From Seiridium cupressi (Eukaryota > Ascomycota > Sordariomycetes > Amphisphaeriales > Sporocadaceae): a stretch of 64,000 nt of DNA. The first letter of the stretch is position 1. Each line of letters opens with the position of its first letter. The translations under genes were made by a program, and so were the position numbers. The notes under the pieces are model-generated. The model saw only the letters and a program-made list of their open reading frames with translations, was not told where the DNA came from and did no database searches. The DNA lies in the NCBI GenBank assembly GCA_036674765.1, contig JARVKI010000043.1, forward strand, positions 1 through 64,000, written 5' to 3'. Positions 44,499-58,354 of the stretch are shown one piece after another.

Positions 44499-45765
44499 CT
44501 ATAACTTTACGCCTTCTTGGTTAACTAAACAATACCGGTACCTCGGCTTTCCAGCCTCCATATCCTTAAGTGCTTGGTTAGCCTCCCTCATGGGCCTCTC
44601 CTCCACCCAAGGCTGTATATCCTTATCTGCAGCAAGCTGTAACATCTCTCTAGTCTCGCCCGCCGAGCCAATACACGACCCCGCGAAGTTCAATGATTTC
44701 ATGATAAGTGAGCTCGGCGGGATGACGAACTGGCCATCATCTGGGTTGCCGACGTGTACCAGCGTTCCCCGAGGCTTCATCAGAGCTAGGTAGCCTTTCA
44801 TAGGGGCCTGGACGACTAAAGTTAGCCTCGATAAGCCCACAAATGAGCGAACAGTGTGGACACACCTGCGAAGAAGCCACCGTGGAAATCAGCAGATCCA
44901 ACTGTCCATAGTACTTCTTGAACCAGCCCTTATCCTCCTCGGTGGCTAGATAATCATCCGCGCCCAGCTGAAGCGCTTGCTGTCGCTTGTTCTCCCTCCT
45001 CGAGATGGCAATGACCGTATCGGCACCCATGGCCTTCGCGAACAAAACACCATAGTGGCCCAGCCCGCCCAGGCCAATGATGCCGACTTTCTTCCCGGGC
45101 CCGCACCCCCACTGCTTGAGCGGCGAGAACATGGTGACACCGGCGCACATCATGGTAGCGGCGTGGGCGGGCGCGAGGGCGTCCGGGATCTTGAAGGCGA
45201 ACCGCCCGGGACACCGATGGTACGTCGCGTAGCCGCCGTAACCCTTGTCGCCGTTGTGGTGGGGGCCGGGATATGTCCAGCGCGCTTTCGGGCAGAACTG
45301 CTCCTCGCCGGCGGCGCAACTATCACACTTTGGCTTGTTGAGGCCCTCGCAGTTGTCGGCCATGCAGCCCACACCCACGCGGTCGCCTACCTTGTGGTTC
45401 CCCACCGCCTGGGATCCGACGCGGACTATCTCTCCCACGATCTCATGGCCGACTATGATGGGATAGGGTGCTGGGTACTGGGAGTTTGGTTAGCATATCT
45501 CGGAGCATCATGACCTGGATATAAGTCCGAACGCACCCAGCCAGATCGTAAAGTGTGTATGTCACTTCCGCACCTACTATGCGTCAATTCCATGCTACCA
45601 TACGGAAGAGGCCTGGTAGACATACATCCCACAATGTGTAATCCTGATATCGACATCCGTCTCCTCCCATCGCTTAGGCTGAAACTCATTCCACACCATT
45701 TTCCCCTCCGCAGACGAAGGATCATGGCCGACCCAGCCCTCGAACTTGTATGCTTGTTGGGACAT
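44499..45765 (-). CDS. Zinc-dependent alcohol dehydrogenase, cinnamyl-alcohol type
   Basis: Four exons (45765..45626, 45573..45537, 45477..44866, 44807..44499) encode 365 residues. One exon is only 37 nt. Intron 2 carries a strong GCTAAC branch site. The joined protein reads ITHCGMCGSDIHTLRSGW (catalytic zinc Cys), GHEIVGEIVRVGS, a structural-zinc cluster CEGLNKPKCDSCAAGEEQFC, and the NADP-binding turn IIGLGGLGHYGVLFAKAMGA. This fits the ADH6/ADH7/cinnamyl-alcohol-dehydrogenase family, which uses NADPH to reduce aromatic and branched aldehydes. It lies near the tannase/feruloyl esterase, whose family releases phenolic acids, so a link to aromatic metabolism is possible but inferred. Confidence 0.92.
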
Positions 45766-47013
45766 GATCGCACTCAACACATGAAGAGTTGTTACAGAAA
45801 GTGACACGAATGGTAGGTCTGTTACATGCCCTCCAGATCACACCATAAAGCCTCTCGTGTCAGTATGGGAGCAAACTCGATATGCGCCGGCCGACATAGT
45901 CGCGTCAAGGGGGCTGGCTTTAGGTGGTGGGGCTTTGCGTCTACGGTTAGCCGGGGATGAACTCGTGGGGAACCCCTGAAAAGTATCGACTGCCGAGGTA
46001 TGACGCACGCTATAAAGATGAATAAGCTTGATGCTGACAGTCTTGGGCATTGGCGCTTATTTAGTGACAGAAGTGCAAGTATCTCTAATGGCGATGCCTT
46101 CATAATCGCTTGGGCATGGATTGCCGCTGGCTCAAGCATCAGGCAGCTCTAGAATGGATCCAACGTTTTCCTCATTCACACGAATACAACATTGTCACCA
46201 AGACAGTCAAAGTTCGGGTTACTCTAGCTCCATTCAATCAACTACTTAAGCCAGCTCGTAGGGTATCTGTAGTTGAGTCACCAAGCTGAGGCTTCAATCT
46301 CGTCACTCCTTTCTCATCCTCCTTCGTTGAACCATGTAATTCTGAGAGAACACCCGAATCCGAATCTGATGCGGAGCCTAATCAGAATCTCTCTCAAGAA
46401 TAAATTCTCCAATATCACGGTGCCGCCTGTAAATATGAACATCCTCCTCGGACGCAAGCAACGCATTAAAATCCATACGCAATGAAAACAAGAAGCAGGG
46501 CTGATTCAAATATACACACTCCAGCACGGGTCACATAATGTCAAGCTCGCCATGCTGAATACAATAATGTCAAACGGGAGGGGAAAAAATGGATGTACGC
46601 CATACGACTCCGGAACCGTGTATGTCCAAACCAGTGAACGCCGGTAATGGATCACTTTTCAAAAGTGATCTTTGGATGCAGTAATGTGATGGACGATTAA
46701 AAGCATATTGACTCGCCGCTGATATTCTCGAATCAAAAGACACAGGGATGGTGGAATGTGTGGTCTGTTGGGTGATAATCAATCCCATGTTGATTGTTGA
46801 ATGGGTCCTGTGTGGTGCGATTGCAATATGATATCGGGCGGGAAAGGGTTGAACGCTCGAAAGCAAGGAAATTCGTGACGTCGTCAGTGTCAGTGGTGTC
46901 TACGCAGTTGCAGCTGTACTTCTGAAATGAATAGATCGTATTGCTGCCCGACTGCGCGACGGAATAGGGATGCCTTTGGCGTGTGGGTTTGTGGGAGTCG
47001 TTTGAGGATTTTC
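45766..47013. other. Intergenic; no gene
   Basis: About 1.25 kb between the dehydrogenase promoter and the 3' end of the TeaR-like gene. The right portion probably contains the latter's 3' untranslated region. No supported coding sequence. Confidence 0.5.
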
Positions 47014-48772
47014 TCACATGACAACGCAACATCCGCAACCAGCCTTCTTCTTCTCTTTCTCCGACACTTGGGGCTGTTCCGGAGCTGATGGCACTCTGGT
47101 GATTTGTGCGGGTTGTGGTGGTGCATTCTGGACCCTTGGGCTGACCATGGGACTCAAGGGCATCGGTGCATCCTGGATTTTGGGCATTGTTGAGTACGAG
47201 CTTGTCCCAGGGCGGCTCGGTGTTGGGCTCTTCGCATCGGCACGCAGAGGCCACTCATCCTTGTTTTCTTCAGCCTGGGGCTTCTGCAGTTCGGGTGGTG
47301 ATCCGAAGCTATCGTCGGTCAATGGCCTAAATTCCTTGTCGTAGACACTTCCGAATTTGCCCTCCTTCTCCCATCTCTCCTGCTGTAAACGCTTTGCGAC
47401 AGTGGGCAGGAGCTGTTGATCCGGCGGGAGACGTGGATCTGGCTTGTACGCAGATACCATCCACGGCGGCTCGCCTTCTGGAGCCTTGGGGGAAAGCTCG
47501 CCAGATCTCGTCGAGGGTCTGTTGGTGCTCCCCGCATCCTTGCTTGGACCTGACCGCGTCTTGGGACGGCCTGTAGTATTCGATCTGGCTGCCGCTGCAG
47601 AAGGCTTTCTTGTTCCTACTGCGTTGGTCTTCTTTGGCGAGCCTTCGGTTACTGCACGTCTCGCTGGTTGAAGGGCCGGGTTTGCGTCCAAGACGGCGCT
47701 ACCGCTCCTGGACCGAGGTTTCGATACTGCCAACATGAAATCGTCATCGGGCAATATCGTGCCACTCATCTTCCGCGGAACTGGAGCATCCCGATCAAGA
47801 TAATCAACGGGAATAGGTGCTGGACTCTGTCTCGCAACAGGAATGCGCGACTTCCCTGCCAGTGTGTCGCTCGATATCCAGTATTCGTTTGGATCCTCGG
47901 CGATTTCTTCTGGCAGACGAAAGTCCCAGGTGCCGGCGTCGGTTTCTGGTGTTCTCTCAGCCGATTGAGATCTTTGTGCCGAGTTCTTGCGAGATCTTGG
48001 CAATGGCTGGTGATCAGAAGCGTCGGTCGCGCGGCGGCTGCTCATCTTCTCCGAGCTACGTTCCCTTCGCGGTCGACTCTGCGATCTGGGCTTTGGCAAG
48101 ACGATACCGGCAGCCTGAAGCTCTGCGTTCTCGATTTTCGCTAGCTTGTCCCTATGAATCCATTTGTCCCCTTCTTCTTTGCCCAGTGTGGCTGGATCGT
48201 TTGTTTGGGAGTTGGTACGCTTGTTATCGGGGCGAGAGGTACTTCGTCCACCAGTACGTACTTCTGCACCAACGGTCAGCACCAGTTCAACCTGTACCCG
48301 AACAATCTGAGCCCGGGGAAAGGAGGACTCGATATCGGGCAGGGCAATAAATGGGGCGGAGGAATCGCACCTTTGGTCGCTGGGAAAGGGTCACCAGGAT
48401 CCGGCTTCGCGAAGGGGTCGTAGTCGGTGTTGCCATTGTGTGACGACAAAGAACCCTTGACAGCGCCATTCGTGGTTTCATAGCCATTCGCGAAGCTTCT
48501 GTCTTGCATGGAGTACTGCAGAGGGGTCAGCATGGTTAGTGAGACACGACAAATGCGGTGAACCAAGCGCGCCACGTGAGCCAAGGGAGGAGAGGTGGCA
48601 GGTCAATACGGCTGCGAAATGGGTGAAATTGCAAGCCGATATGTGAAGCCAGAGAACTTACGTCGTCGAATCCTGACGCGTACGAGGATTTCCATCCAGA
48701 ATCGTTGCCGTGGGAGCTGCTGGGCGGAGTCAAGGTAGTAGCACCCGGCGCAGAAGAAGACATGGCAGCCAT
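47014..48772 (-). CDS. teaR: TeaR-like cell-end anchor with CaaX tail
   Basis: Three exons (48772..48662, 48515..48395, 48263..47014) give 493 residues. Introns are 146 and 131 bp, longer than elsewhere in the window. The protein is low-complexity and rich in Ser, Pro, Arg and Lys. A conserved N-terminal block (NSQTNDPATLGKEEGDKWIH, then RDKLAKIENAELQAAGI) and a conserved WDFRLPEEIAEDPNEYWIS block are as expected for TeaR (a Mod5-like protein). The C-terminus is CGCCVVM, a CaaX box with an adjacent Cys, predicting prenylation and possibly palmitoylation. In Aspergillus, TeaR sits at the apical membrane and recruits the kelch protein TeaA to mark growth zones. The start could also be the ATG three codons downstream (48763). 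Intron 2 uses a GTGACC donor, which is less certain. Confidence 0.82.
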
Positions 48773-51700
48773 GCCGACCAAAGTCACCGGGGGCAATGGC
48801 GACCGCCTCGAAACGATCGCCTCGGGATCGAAGGGTCAACAAAAAAGGTGCGGACACGGGTTTGTTTTAAGTTGATGCTGGGATACTCCAAGGATTGCGT
48901 TGGTTCGACAGGAGAGCGGAGGTGGGAACAAGCTTGTTCGGCCGAGCTAGAAGAAGTGGAGGGGGAGGAGCAAGGAGTGTCGGCGTCGTGTGCGCGTAAT
49001 CTGTGCTGTCGGTCGGGCGACTTGATGTGAGTTGAAAATTAGGAGTGACGCGGTAACGCAACGAGCAGGCTGGCCTCGGATCCAACAAGGCTAGTCCAGA
49101 GAGCCGAAGCGTGTTTGATGTTTGATAAGGAAAAGTTCAGTGAAGAAATGTGATGAACAGTGGGCGTGGGCCGTTGATCTAGGCGTTCTAAAGGGACTGG
49201 CTCCGTTTAGCGTGTCGGTAGTCGAAAAGCATTGAGGCCGGATGCGGTATCGTGATGTCGGAAAATATGGATTCGCTGCTTCACTTTTTCGTCGCCTTGT
49301 GGTTTCGCTTGATCCGCGCGCTCCTCTGGCCACGAATGGTGCGCAGCCGCCGAGAATGGAAAGAGAAAAGAAGCAGATGCGTGAGAGAGTGACAGGCGGG
49401 GCCAATTGGTCGGATCGGATAGAGTTACGCAGCAATCATTACCACTATCGAACACAACTGAGGTGCGAGAAACAACACCACGAAGTCTATTGACGACAAT
49501 CGCTTGCACCCCGAAAAGAAGCCCGATCCATCAGCTTGATGGTTGAGGAACGAACCACCCAAGCCAATTTTCCTGCCTGGGGTCGTCTCTTGCAGGCAAT
49601 TAATTTGCCAGACCGGCTGGACCGTAGGCGACGCTGGGACCAGAGACGCCCACTGTGCCCACTGTTACTGGGGTCTGATAGGGGCCTTCCATGTCTCCTG
49701 GTCAGTGCTCTTAGCCGCTATGCTGCATGCAGTTTACCGTCTGTCACATTCTGTCTTCATTGTAATTACGTGGGTTTCCATCATTATGCCACGAGATGAA
49801 CCAGGAAGAACAAAAACATGAAAACGCAAGCACAGGATCGTGGCTCGGGAACACACGTCAACAGAGTATCTGGTGTAGCCCTATGAGATCGGGAGGTCAG
49901 TAATTGAGCGTCATTAGTGCTGGCTTTCAAGACTTCCGTCGGGATCAATTCTCATCCTGGCGACTTCTCCCCGGATGCTTCTGCGTGTTCCGCCCTGTCC
50001 AATCAATCGGGTCCCAGTTGTAAGACCCTTGGTAAAACGAGCGAATTGTGTCCCGATAGCTGCACGAATCCCTGCGAGCCGCTTCGGCGGGCTTGCGACC
50101 GTTATCCATCAAAAGAAAGGGGTTCACTCGTCTTGAACACTGAAACCAGGCTATTGCTGCTTGCAAGTCCTACGGATATAGAAATATAGAACTAGTTAGT
50201 TATCGTAGCTAAAATAGACGCCCTCTAACAGTTTATCTAGTCTTGGAAGGACTCAATCCACTTTGCTTTCCATGTGAGAGGTCTTTCTTACATATTTCTG
50301 AGAAGTTCTGCTTCGACAGCTAGATGGTCTATGTAGGCGAGATCCAGATACAACCAGCAGTTGAGGAATCAATCTAGAAATGTAACTGTTTTTCAATACC
50401 TCCACCGGTATTCTCTCCAATGAGGCTGGAATTGGATCATGGAGGAAATGACTTGATCGTTCCCCGTAAAGAGCAAAGCGACTTGTAGGAGTAATAGCTC
50501 AGCTTCCGAACCGGAGCGGTTCAAGAGAAACAACACTAGCCAGAGGGGCGGGAAGAAGGAGACGGTGATACTCAACTGCATCCTTTGAACTCCACGAATT
50601 TGAAAGATTGCCCATCATCGTAGTGATCGATTGCGTTTGTCGCCATCGAAGACAGTAATTCATTGTGGTGGTAATAAGCGTCGTGCGCGAGAAGACAGAA
50701 GCATCGCCCCAATGGCAAAACTGCCACAGCCCATTGTCTTGATGTTGTCCTCTTTGAAAGGCAAAAACTATACGTGTGTAGAGTGCCAAGTGCTATAAGT
50801 TTCATCCCCGTCCCAAGTGCAGCGCTCCTGGGAAGAAGATGTTAACCGAATAATCCTATTCAAATACTGCCATGGAAGCGGAATCCAAACAGAAAACCCA
50901 CGCGGAAGGGGTAGGGAGTAGGAGATTCATCCCGCGTATACTTCCTCTCACGATCTTGCGTTCAAAGACAATATCAGAGCTAACTCTGGAGAAGTTCATC
51001 CCCACAAGTAGAGCTGAAGTGGCCAGTCATCGGGGCTGGTGTACCTAGGCATCACCTTGATTTCGGTATAAAGAAAAGAAACAGGTGGTAAAATTATCAT
51101 CCCAACCAAAATTGAAATATTTGAAAGCAGTATCGATGCATAGTCGTCGACCAAAAGGTCGCCGTCTTCATGCTTGCAGAATAGGACGAACAGAATGTTG
51201 GAATCAGAAAGCTCACTCTCGTGACGCTACATCATCGACTAGATGATAGACGGAATTAGTGGCAATTTTCTAAAGGCGTCATACGAAGTATAATATACAC
51301 AGACCGTAAAGCTTTCGAATAGAGGTTATCTCATTCGCGTGGTCTATCAAGTCTTCTAAGGCTGGCTAGCCAGATACCTGTACGTATCAACACAAAATTT
51401 ATCCGTGGTGTGGCAAATTCTTTTCGGGTCGGGGAGAAGGCAAAACGGAGATTGACTTGGTTTCTCCAGAGAGAATTTTAGCTAGGATCACCAGTACTCT
51501 GGTGGTACAGATGAATGTAGACAGTAGCACCTATTACGCCACCTCTAGTGACACGATCCGTGGGAGGGAGCCCATACAGTTTACTCAAGCGCCATATTCG
51601 TTAATTGTCATTAAGCTTGAAATAGCTAATCAATGTAAATAATACCATTATGATTTTTCAAGGCAATTATAGATATCTACGAAAACCTGTATGCCACTCG

Positions 51701-54700
51701 TAGGCCAACACTCTATGCTCCTTATTCCGCTGCTGTATACTCACCCAAGTGAGAACAAAACAATCCAATGCAGGAAGGAAACTTCTCACGTATCACTCAC
51801 CATCCCCTTAGATGATGGACTTGGTACACTAACACTACAGCACCATTCGGACCCACTGTCAAATCGCCACGTGCTTCTGTATCTAAATAAACATCATTAC
51901 ACAATCATGTCACGGAAGATCACACGTTCCTCACAGTGTGTACTACGAGTACTAATCGATGCGGTCCCCATCTTCAGAGCTAGCCAATGTACGATGCACG
52001 ACATGGACTCCATAATGGTTCAGTGTCCTTCTTCCCGGGCTCAAGTGGGACGACAACAACTCTCGTTCCCGAGATCTGTCAAACGTGCATAGCATAACGC
52101 ACATCGCCGAACTGCTACTGACACGCTACGGTCTTGAATTTGCTGTGTGACGCTGTCATACATCGCGCTTGCCCACTATGAGGCTTTCAATTCGTCCGAT
52201 CTAGAGACATGGACAGTCCGGCACGTTGTAGTGCTAAAAAGCAGTAGCCAGATTTTTGTTAGTCAGGCATTGATTTACTACAGAACTAATTATCCCCGGC
52301 AACTGCGGGCTCGACCGTGTGGACTAAAACTTAGTCTGACAGATTATCAGGTTTAGACTCCGAATTTCGAGCGCGGTTATAAGCACGTAAGCTTTGCTTC
52401 GCAAGGAAATGGCGCTTCGAAGTGATGTTCGGTGCAGCTAGAGCCTCTGTGGGTAGCCTTGCTACATGGCTGACATCTCTCCGGAGCCGCAGTTGTGTTA
52501 GACGACTTCCCAGATGACCTTGAGTGGATGAGCATCTGGCGACATCAGACGAATGTGACGACATGATCATTCGCTTCTGTGATCGAGTTAAATTCCCCGA
52601 ACGACCATGTTGATACTGGTATTGATAACCACAAATCGCCAATCACGATCTCAACCTTCTAGCGTGATTATCTTTTCACGATGTCGCACTTCCATAACAA
52701 GGAGGTATAACAAGATATAACCTGGTCAACCGGCAAACGTAGGCTTTAGTACACGCGGCATGGACGGCCGTTTTAGACGATGTCTCAGAAATCGAGGCAA
52801 GGATTCGGAGCGATCAGTTGACCTGCAGATCCACTAGCCAATGGAAACTCAATATGACGTCCCATTCTGGGTGTGAGCGTTTAACGGCGCGGGGAAGAGT
52901 GGTTGAGAATGCAGGTGTTTCCGCGTGCTGACTTAGACCGGTTCCCGAAACACAGCTGATCTTCGTCTCAAGCTTTCTGATTATAGGCAGCTGTCTGAGC
53001 CTGGTGTGTATCACAATTCACGTTCTTTTTCCCGGCCTCATGGCGTAGAGGGCTGTGATGACCGGAACATCTGGGATCATATGGTAGGATACGGCGCTTC
53101 GAGACGTTCCAAGGCAGGGAGACTCCAGCCAATAGTGGGAATCCGTCATTCATCTGATAACCAATGGAGGGCTGAGGGGTAGACTGCAGCCCACGCCGCG
53201 GGCTTTCTGGCGGGGCATACTTCTGCAAGTGATTGGGCGGGTCTCCGTGCGGATGATGGTGACTGGTGGGCGATGGGGGTCGTGAGGGCTCGCCAATGCG
53301 CCAGGCAACAATAATGCACAGTTAGGATGCAGTGTTAAGACAGCCTCTTGCTAGGATGCCGCAGAATCTGAAGGACTAGAACCGTGTAGAAAACATGAAA
53401 CCTTCGCACATGGTGCCGGGGAGGAAAACGGGTTACTGTCGCTGTATGCCGACTAACAGAGGAGACAAAAACATCAGACCCTGACGGTGCCATGGCCCAA
53501 AAAGCAAGGGCTCTGCGCTGATTCCGCAGGCCACATGTTCACCGCCATGCACATCTCAACGGTCCCGGAGTGGTACCCATGGCCTCGTGTTGTGACAAGG
53601 GATTCCATGAGGTATCAGGCACATATAACTAACAGAGAAAGCCTCACTATCTCAAGGCTGGACGGTAGTTTCCTGAGGTAACATCAGTCTAAAGCTTCGA
53701 TGGACCCGGAGTTGGCTGGACACTCATGCCCAGCTGCCAGCTCTTGGGCTCGTAAGCCCAAGGATTTGGAGTCTGTCATCATGGAGGGGCCAAATCGGGA
53801 TGATCTAGAGAATAGCGCGGGGGGGGATCTGACTCGGTTGCACGATGGAACTGACAATGTAAGCGTTGGCGGAATTTCTTCTCCTGAATCATGCATGACA
53901 CTCAAACCAGAAGTTGCAATGAGCTGCTTAATGTCATTTTTCTGAAACTGTGCGACTGGTTGGAGTTTCCATTACACCCGGACGACGGATGGACATGAGC
54001 TCACGGGCTGCAGATTATACCCCGCCCCCACTATCTTCAAGCCCTCCGAAGCCACTGAGGCATGGTCACTTGCGAGTTGCGGAGACAGTAGCCATAGTAC
54101 TTTACTTTAGTATGCACATCATCACGGCAAAGGGAAACTCTCAGACGCGGGATGCCTTGTGGCTCAGGCTCGCCAGTTCCTGGATCCTGCTGTTGTATGA
54201 ATCGGGTCAGCATCAGGGCCGGGTTGATCCCAAACGGTCGAGATAGCCAGCCGATTTACCGGGCTGCGGGCTGCACCCAGAGACAGCAAAGCGATCAGCT
54301 GCCGAGCAATGAAGCGGAAAATATTCGATTCGTCCGCGGATCCATGCCCTGACGCTTCCTGCTTCACCCAAAGGCCAACGCAATACTCACCGCCAAATAT
54401 GGCGAGGTCGTCTATGCCGACCTATCGACACTACTGTGAGGGAGCCAGTTAGATCTTGCCCTGTTCGCTCCAGGGGTCGCAGAAAAGGGTCCCCTGAAGA
54501 ACGACGCCGGCCATGGTGCCACGAGTCCCATCGAACTCTATTGACGACGTAAATCGGTGAAAGCGTTCCACAGTCCTACTACTTTCGCTCGCATCTATCC
54601 ACTCGCGCTGCTTCAATTGGTCGTATCCACCAGGACCAAGATCGCTTCAGCTTTCCCCTCCCGAAGAGACTCAAGGTTACCCGTCCCGTCCTCATGGCCC

Positions 54701-57700
54701 AGTCGATCCCACCACACCACCATCATGCCCCTGTGTCAAGTGCCAATGCGCGGAGGGGGAACTTGTGCCTGAGGCCAGAAGGAGGCTCAACTACCCAGGT
54801 CATGTACAGTAAGCTGAATCGTGATGACGGCTCCCTTCGATCCTATCCGTGTAGCCCACCTTGACGACTCATGGCCCTACGCAGGTTCAAATCATGACCG
54901 TACCTGCTTCGAAGAAAGATCATCAGCCCACGTCCATTGGACCGTGCCGGCCCTATTAGCGACCATATGAGCTACGGTGCGACCACATCGCAGCAGCCGG
55001 GGGAGCCTCTTGGCCTATGACAGATGCAGCCGACCACAAATGGGTGTGGCCGAGCTGCAGGCCTGACTGGCCGCAGTGTGGGCATTCTAGGTCTGCTGTG
55101 CCTATCACCAGCGTGAGCCATATGCACGGAACCCACCAAATCCATAGCTCCAGACTTCTGTGGGCCTCCACGATACATGGTCATATTTCACAGCGGAACT
55201 ACCCTGGTATCACCTGCTCTAGGAGAGTAGGAAAGCGGCATCGCATCATCCCATTCGGCCATGGCCAAGTCGCAGGCATCTGATGCTGTCAGCAAAACAT
55301 GAATGATTATCTCGATGATCAAACGGCCACGCTCCAACATTCTTGACCCAGGTGATGAAGCAATCATGACAGCAGTGCTATGAGGGCTGGCAGTCGTCGA
55401 TTCGATGCCTCGCAGAACGCGGGGCCCTCATTAAGGTGATTGGTATAAATAAGACCACCTTGCATATGCTGGGGAATAAACACGGGGCAGTAACTGGGCC
55501 AGTTCATGAATCAAGGCTGCCAATGCGATACATTGACCAATCCTTCTCGAGGGAGCTGCAAGAGCTTGGCCAGTCGGTACGTTATCGGTCGTCACAGTAG
55601 ATGCAAGGTGCCCGAAGCATTGATAGATCGTGGGATGAGGACAAGTGGTGACGCTTCATTCATGACCAGAGAGGGACCAATTGGACCAAGTGGATAATGT
55701 GCCGCCATCGCCTTGACACTGTCTTGGACGGCTGGGAGTAAGGGACTACCACCAAATGAAAGGGCCTGATACGAGTCGCATTCGGTCTGAATTGCTTTCA
55801 GCTACCTATCACAGTAACGCGATGCTTGCAGCTGAGCTCGCATGCGCCCCGACTCGACAGCACTTGTCCCGGACCTCAGGCCGTCGTAAGTTGGTTAGCA
55901 GTCGCTATTGCATGCATTGGAAGCGTTAGTGGCCGTATTGCGCGTCCATGCCGGCCGAAAGCGAAATACTCAGATGACACGGGAACCTTGAATAACAAAG
56001 AGCCCAGCCACCTCGAGCTTTTTAAGTTACAAGCCACATTACCGCCAATTCTCGAGCTTATAGTCGGGCAGCTTGTTCGGAGGTTGATTCTGTCGCAAGG
56101 ATCGCTGCGTGAGATCAGGCAGTTTCATCTCTGTTGCCCATTCTGAAGCAATCCAGTCGAGGGTATATAAGTGTCTCACCGCCATTGCTGGGTCTTGGCC
56201 ATTGCAAATCCACTGCGGATACTCTGCATTTACCGGTTTCCCATCTCGACGAGAGCATCGTGACCCGGCCGCAGCAAAAACAAACAACCTAATTCAGCTT
56301 GGGAGTCTGCAACACAGCGGGTCAGGGCATCCCATTTGCGTTACAAGTCACATACCCTGTCCTGCTGAGCTTAATTCGCCTTCTACGGAAATCCTCACAC
56401 GCGCACATCGCCACCATTTGCTACCGAGCCACGGTGGTACGTGTATTGGTCCCGGCCAGAACAAGGTTAGTGGTTAGCCGGTCCACGGTACGCCAAGCGG
56501 CTAGGAGGACTCAAACCAACATGTTCAACCTTTCACAGGCATTCTGTCTTTCGTGACTGTGTTCAATTGTACGGTTGCACTTAAACTTTGGCTTTCGCAT
56601 CTCCAGTCAATCCGACTTGAGACCCTTTGGAGATCGGCAGCTAGCACGGACGGGAACCACTGCATAGGGCTATCACTAAAAGCTTATGGCTGTTGTTGGA
56701 CTTTGACGGACGTTTGACTACATGATCGCATTTGCCATCCGCCTTAAGAAGACGGAGGCAGCTTGGCCCAGGCATAATTGATAGAGGCGAATAGATGATT
56801 GTTGCTGCCTTTTGACTCATGAACTACTCATGGTTTCTCACATACCGCATTTGGCCGGCAAGTTCGCTTATCCCGACTTTCAGCAGTCGATGAGGGCCGG
56901 AAATCGAGTATTACATAAGATCGATCTGCGTCTGACAGTTCTCCGGATTGAAATACGATGATTTCCACATTGTGTAAGGTGTAATCCTACCGCACGGCTC
57001 ATGTCATACGTGCATCTCATAGAAACTAAAAGTCTTCCAGAGAGCAAAAGCTGCGTGCAAAAGGGTACTCCAGTCTTCTTCTGCTCGTCCAAGAGTCCGC
57101 ACCTGACCAATGGACGGAGTTCGACGTTATACGCTACCCTATTCTGTCGCATATCCCCGCCACCACATGAGCGAATCGCAGTATCTTTCCTTCCAGTGCA
57201 GAATATCCACATATTGAGCAGCAAGTTGCCAATGGTACATCGCAGAGGCGACCGAGGTGTCCTTTGAATGCACGACATCTGCCACTTGGTACGTCCCAGG
57301 GCCGCCAGAGTGACAGAGCCAAAGTGCAGATTGCCAGAGTCTTGTACTGTACTGCCCAAGAAGGGAGTAAAAAAAAGCCCACTCACATGGGCGTTACCAG
57401 CCTTTCCTTGTCAGTAGCAGCACTTTCGCCCGCTACTCACACTACGCTACGCTACCCGCACTACGGGATCGCCCAGCGTGGACACTATTCACTCGACGGT
57501 CGGCTGCCAGAGAAAAGGCGATCACTCCTACCGATTCCTACGCTATAGGGGTGCCCAGCCCATCACAGCGAGGCACAGAGCGATCTAGCCGGCTGACGCC
57601 TCCCCATCATCCTGGGTCCACGTTTTGCAGGCCAAAGGGTATCCTACCCCAAAGGGAAATAGTCTTCACCTGGACAGGACGGGCGACAGGGTTCAGGAGG

Positions 57701-58354
57701 CGCTGGGAGGCACGCACTTCAGAGGCACTGTGGCCCCTGTGGGCATTCTCGAGCGCCCCATACAACTGGGCACACCTCCTCACCCGCCGTGGTCACCCCT
57801 TCCCATCCGGTCCCGTCCATGGCCATCGGTCCATGCCCATACCATCCCACCTCCCAGCTTCGTAGGTGCCCGATTCTCCGTGAGGTCATTCCTCTCTTCT
57901 CCCTCTCCCTTCAGCAACCCATCTTGGGTCAGATCAAGATTTCTGATTACAACCTACCAACACACTAACAACTTTTGTTAATCCCGTGGGACCATATCAC
58001 ACCGTCCCCTTGCCTTTTCTTCCCCTGCGTTTTGCTGAGAGTCAGTTCTTAATTGAATCTGACTTGGCTGTCTGGCTTGCGATCCTCCCATTCCAGCGCC
58101 AACGGTCAATGTAGCTGCATTGCATACTACGCCCCTCCACTGGACCTGTTTCACTGCCGGGACGACTTTCAAACGCCTGATCACCACTCCATCTTTCGCG
58201 ACAAGATTCCACGCTGCCCGCCGACTGGTTCGTGTCCTGCCGTGATTATTGTCCGGATCCCCAGGCTGTCAAATATCCATTATAATACCGTGGGCTTTAC
58301 TGTCCGACCTTTGCTTACGGCTTACATCCAATATCGCCACCAAACTCAATAATC
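48773..58354. other. 9.6-kb stretch without a recognisable gene
   Basis: Between the divergent TeaR-like and J-domain genes no open frame carries a domain I recognise. The longest (56880-57386 minus, 51691-52092 plus) look random. The outer 500-1000 bp on both sides are pyrimidine- or purine-rich leader-like DNA: at 57780-57960 a CT-rich stretch ends in CCCTTCAG, which may be a 5'-UTR intron acceptor or a transcription start region. A perfect hairpin lies at 53743-53762. No CRISPR, rRNA or clear tRNA was seen. Confidence 0.6.
53743..53762. repeat. Perfect short hairpin
   Basis: CTTGGGCT and AGCCCAAG form an 8-bp perfect stem around the 4-base loop CGTA. It is isolated in the gene-free stretch. 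No known element matches. Confidence 0.7.

Noticed and set aside
56880..57386. 168-codon minus-strand open frame in the gene desert
   Set aside because: It matches no family, and the region is free of splice or promoter signals typical of the surrounding genes.
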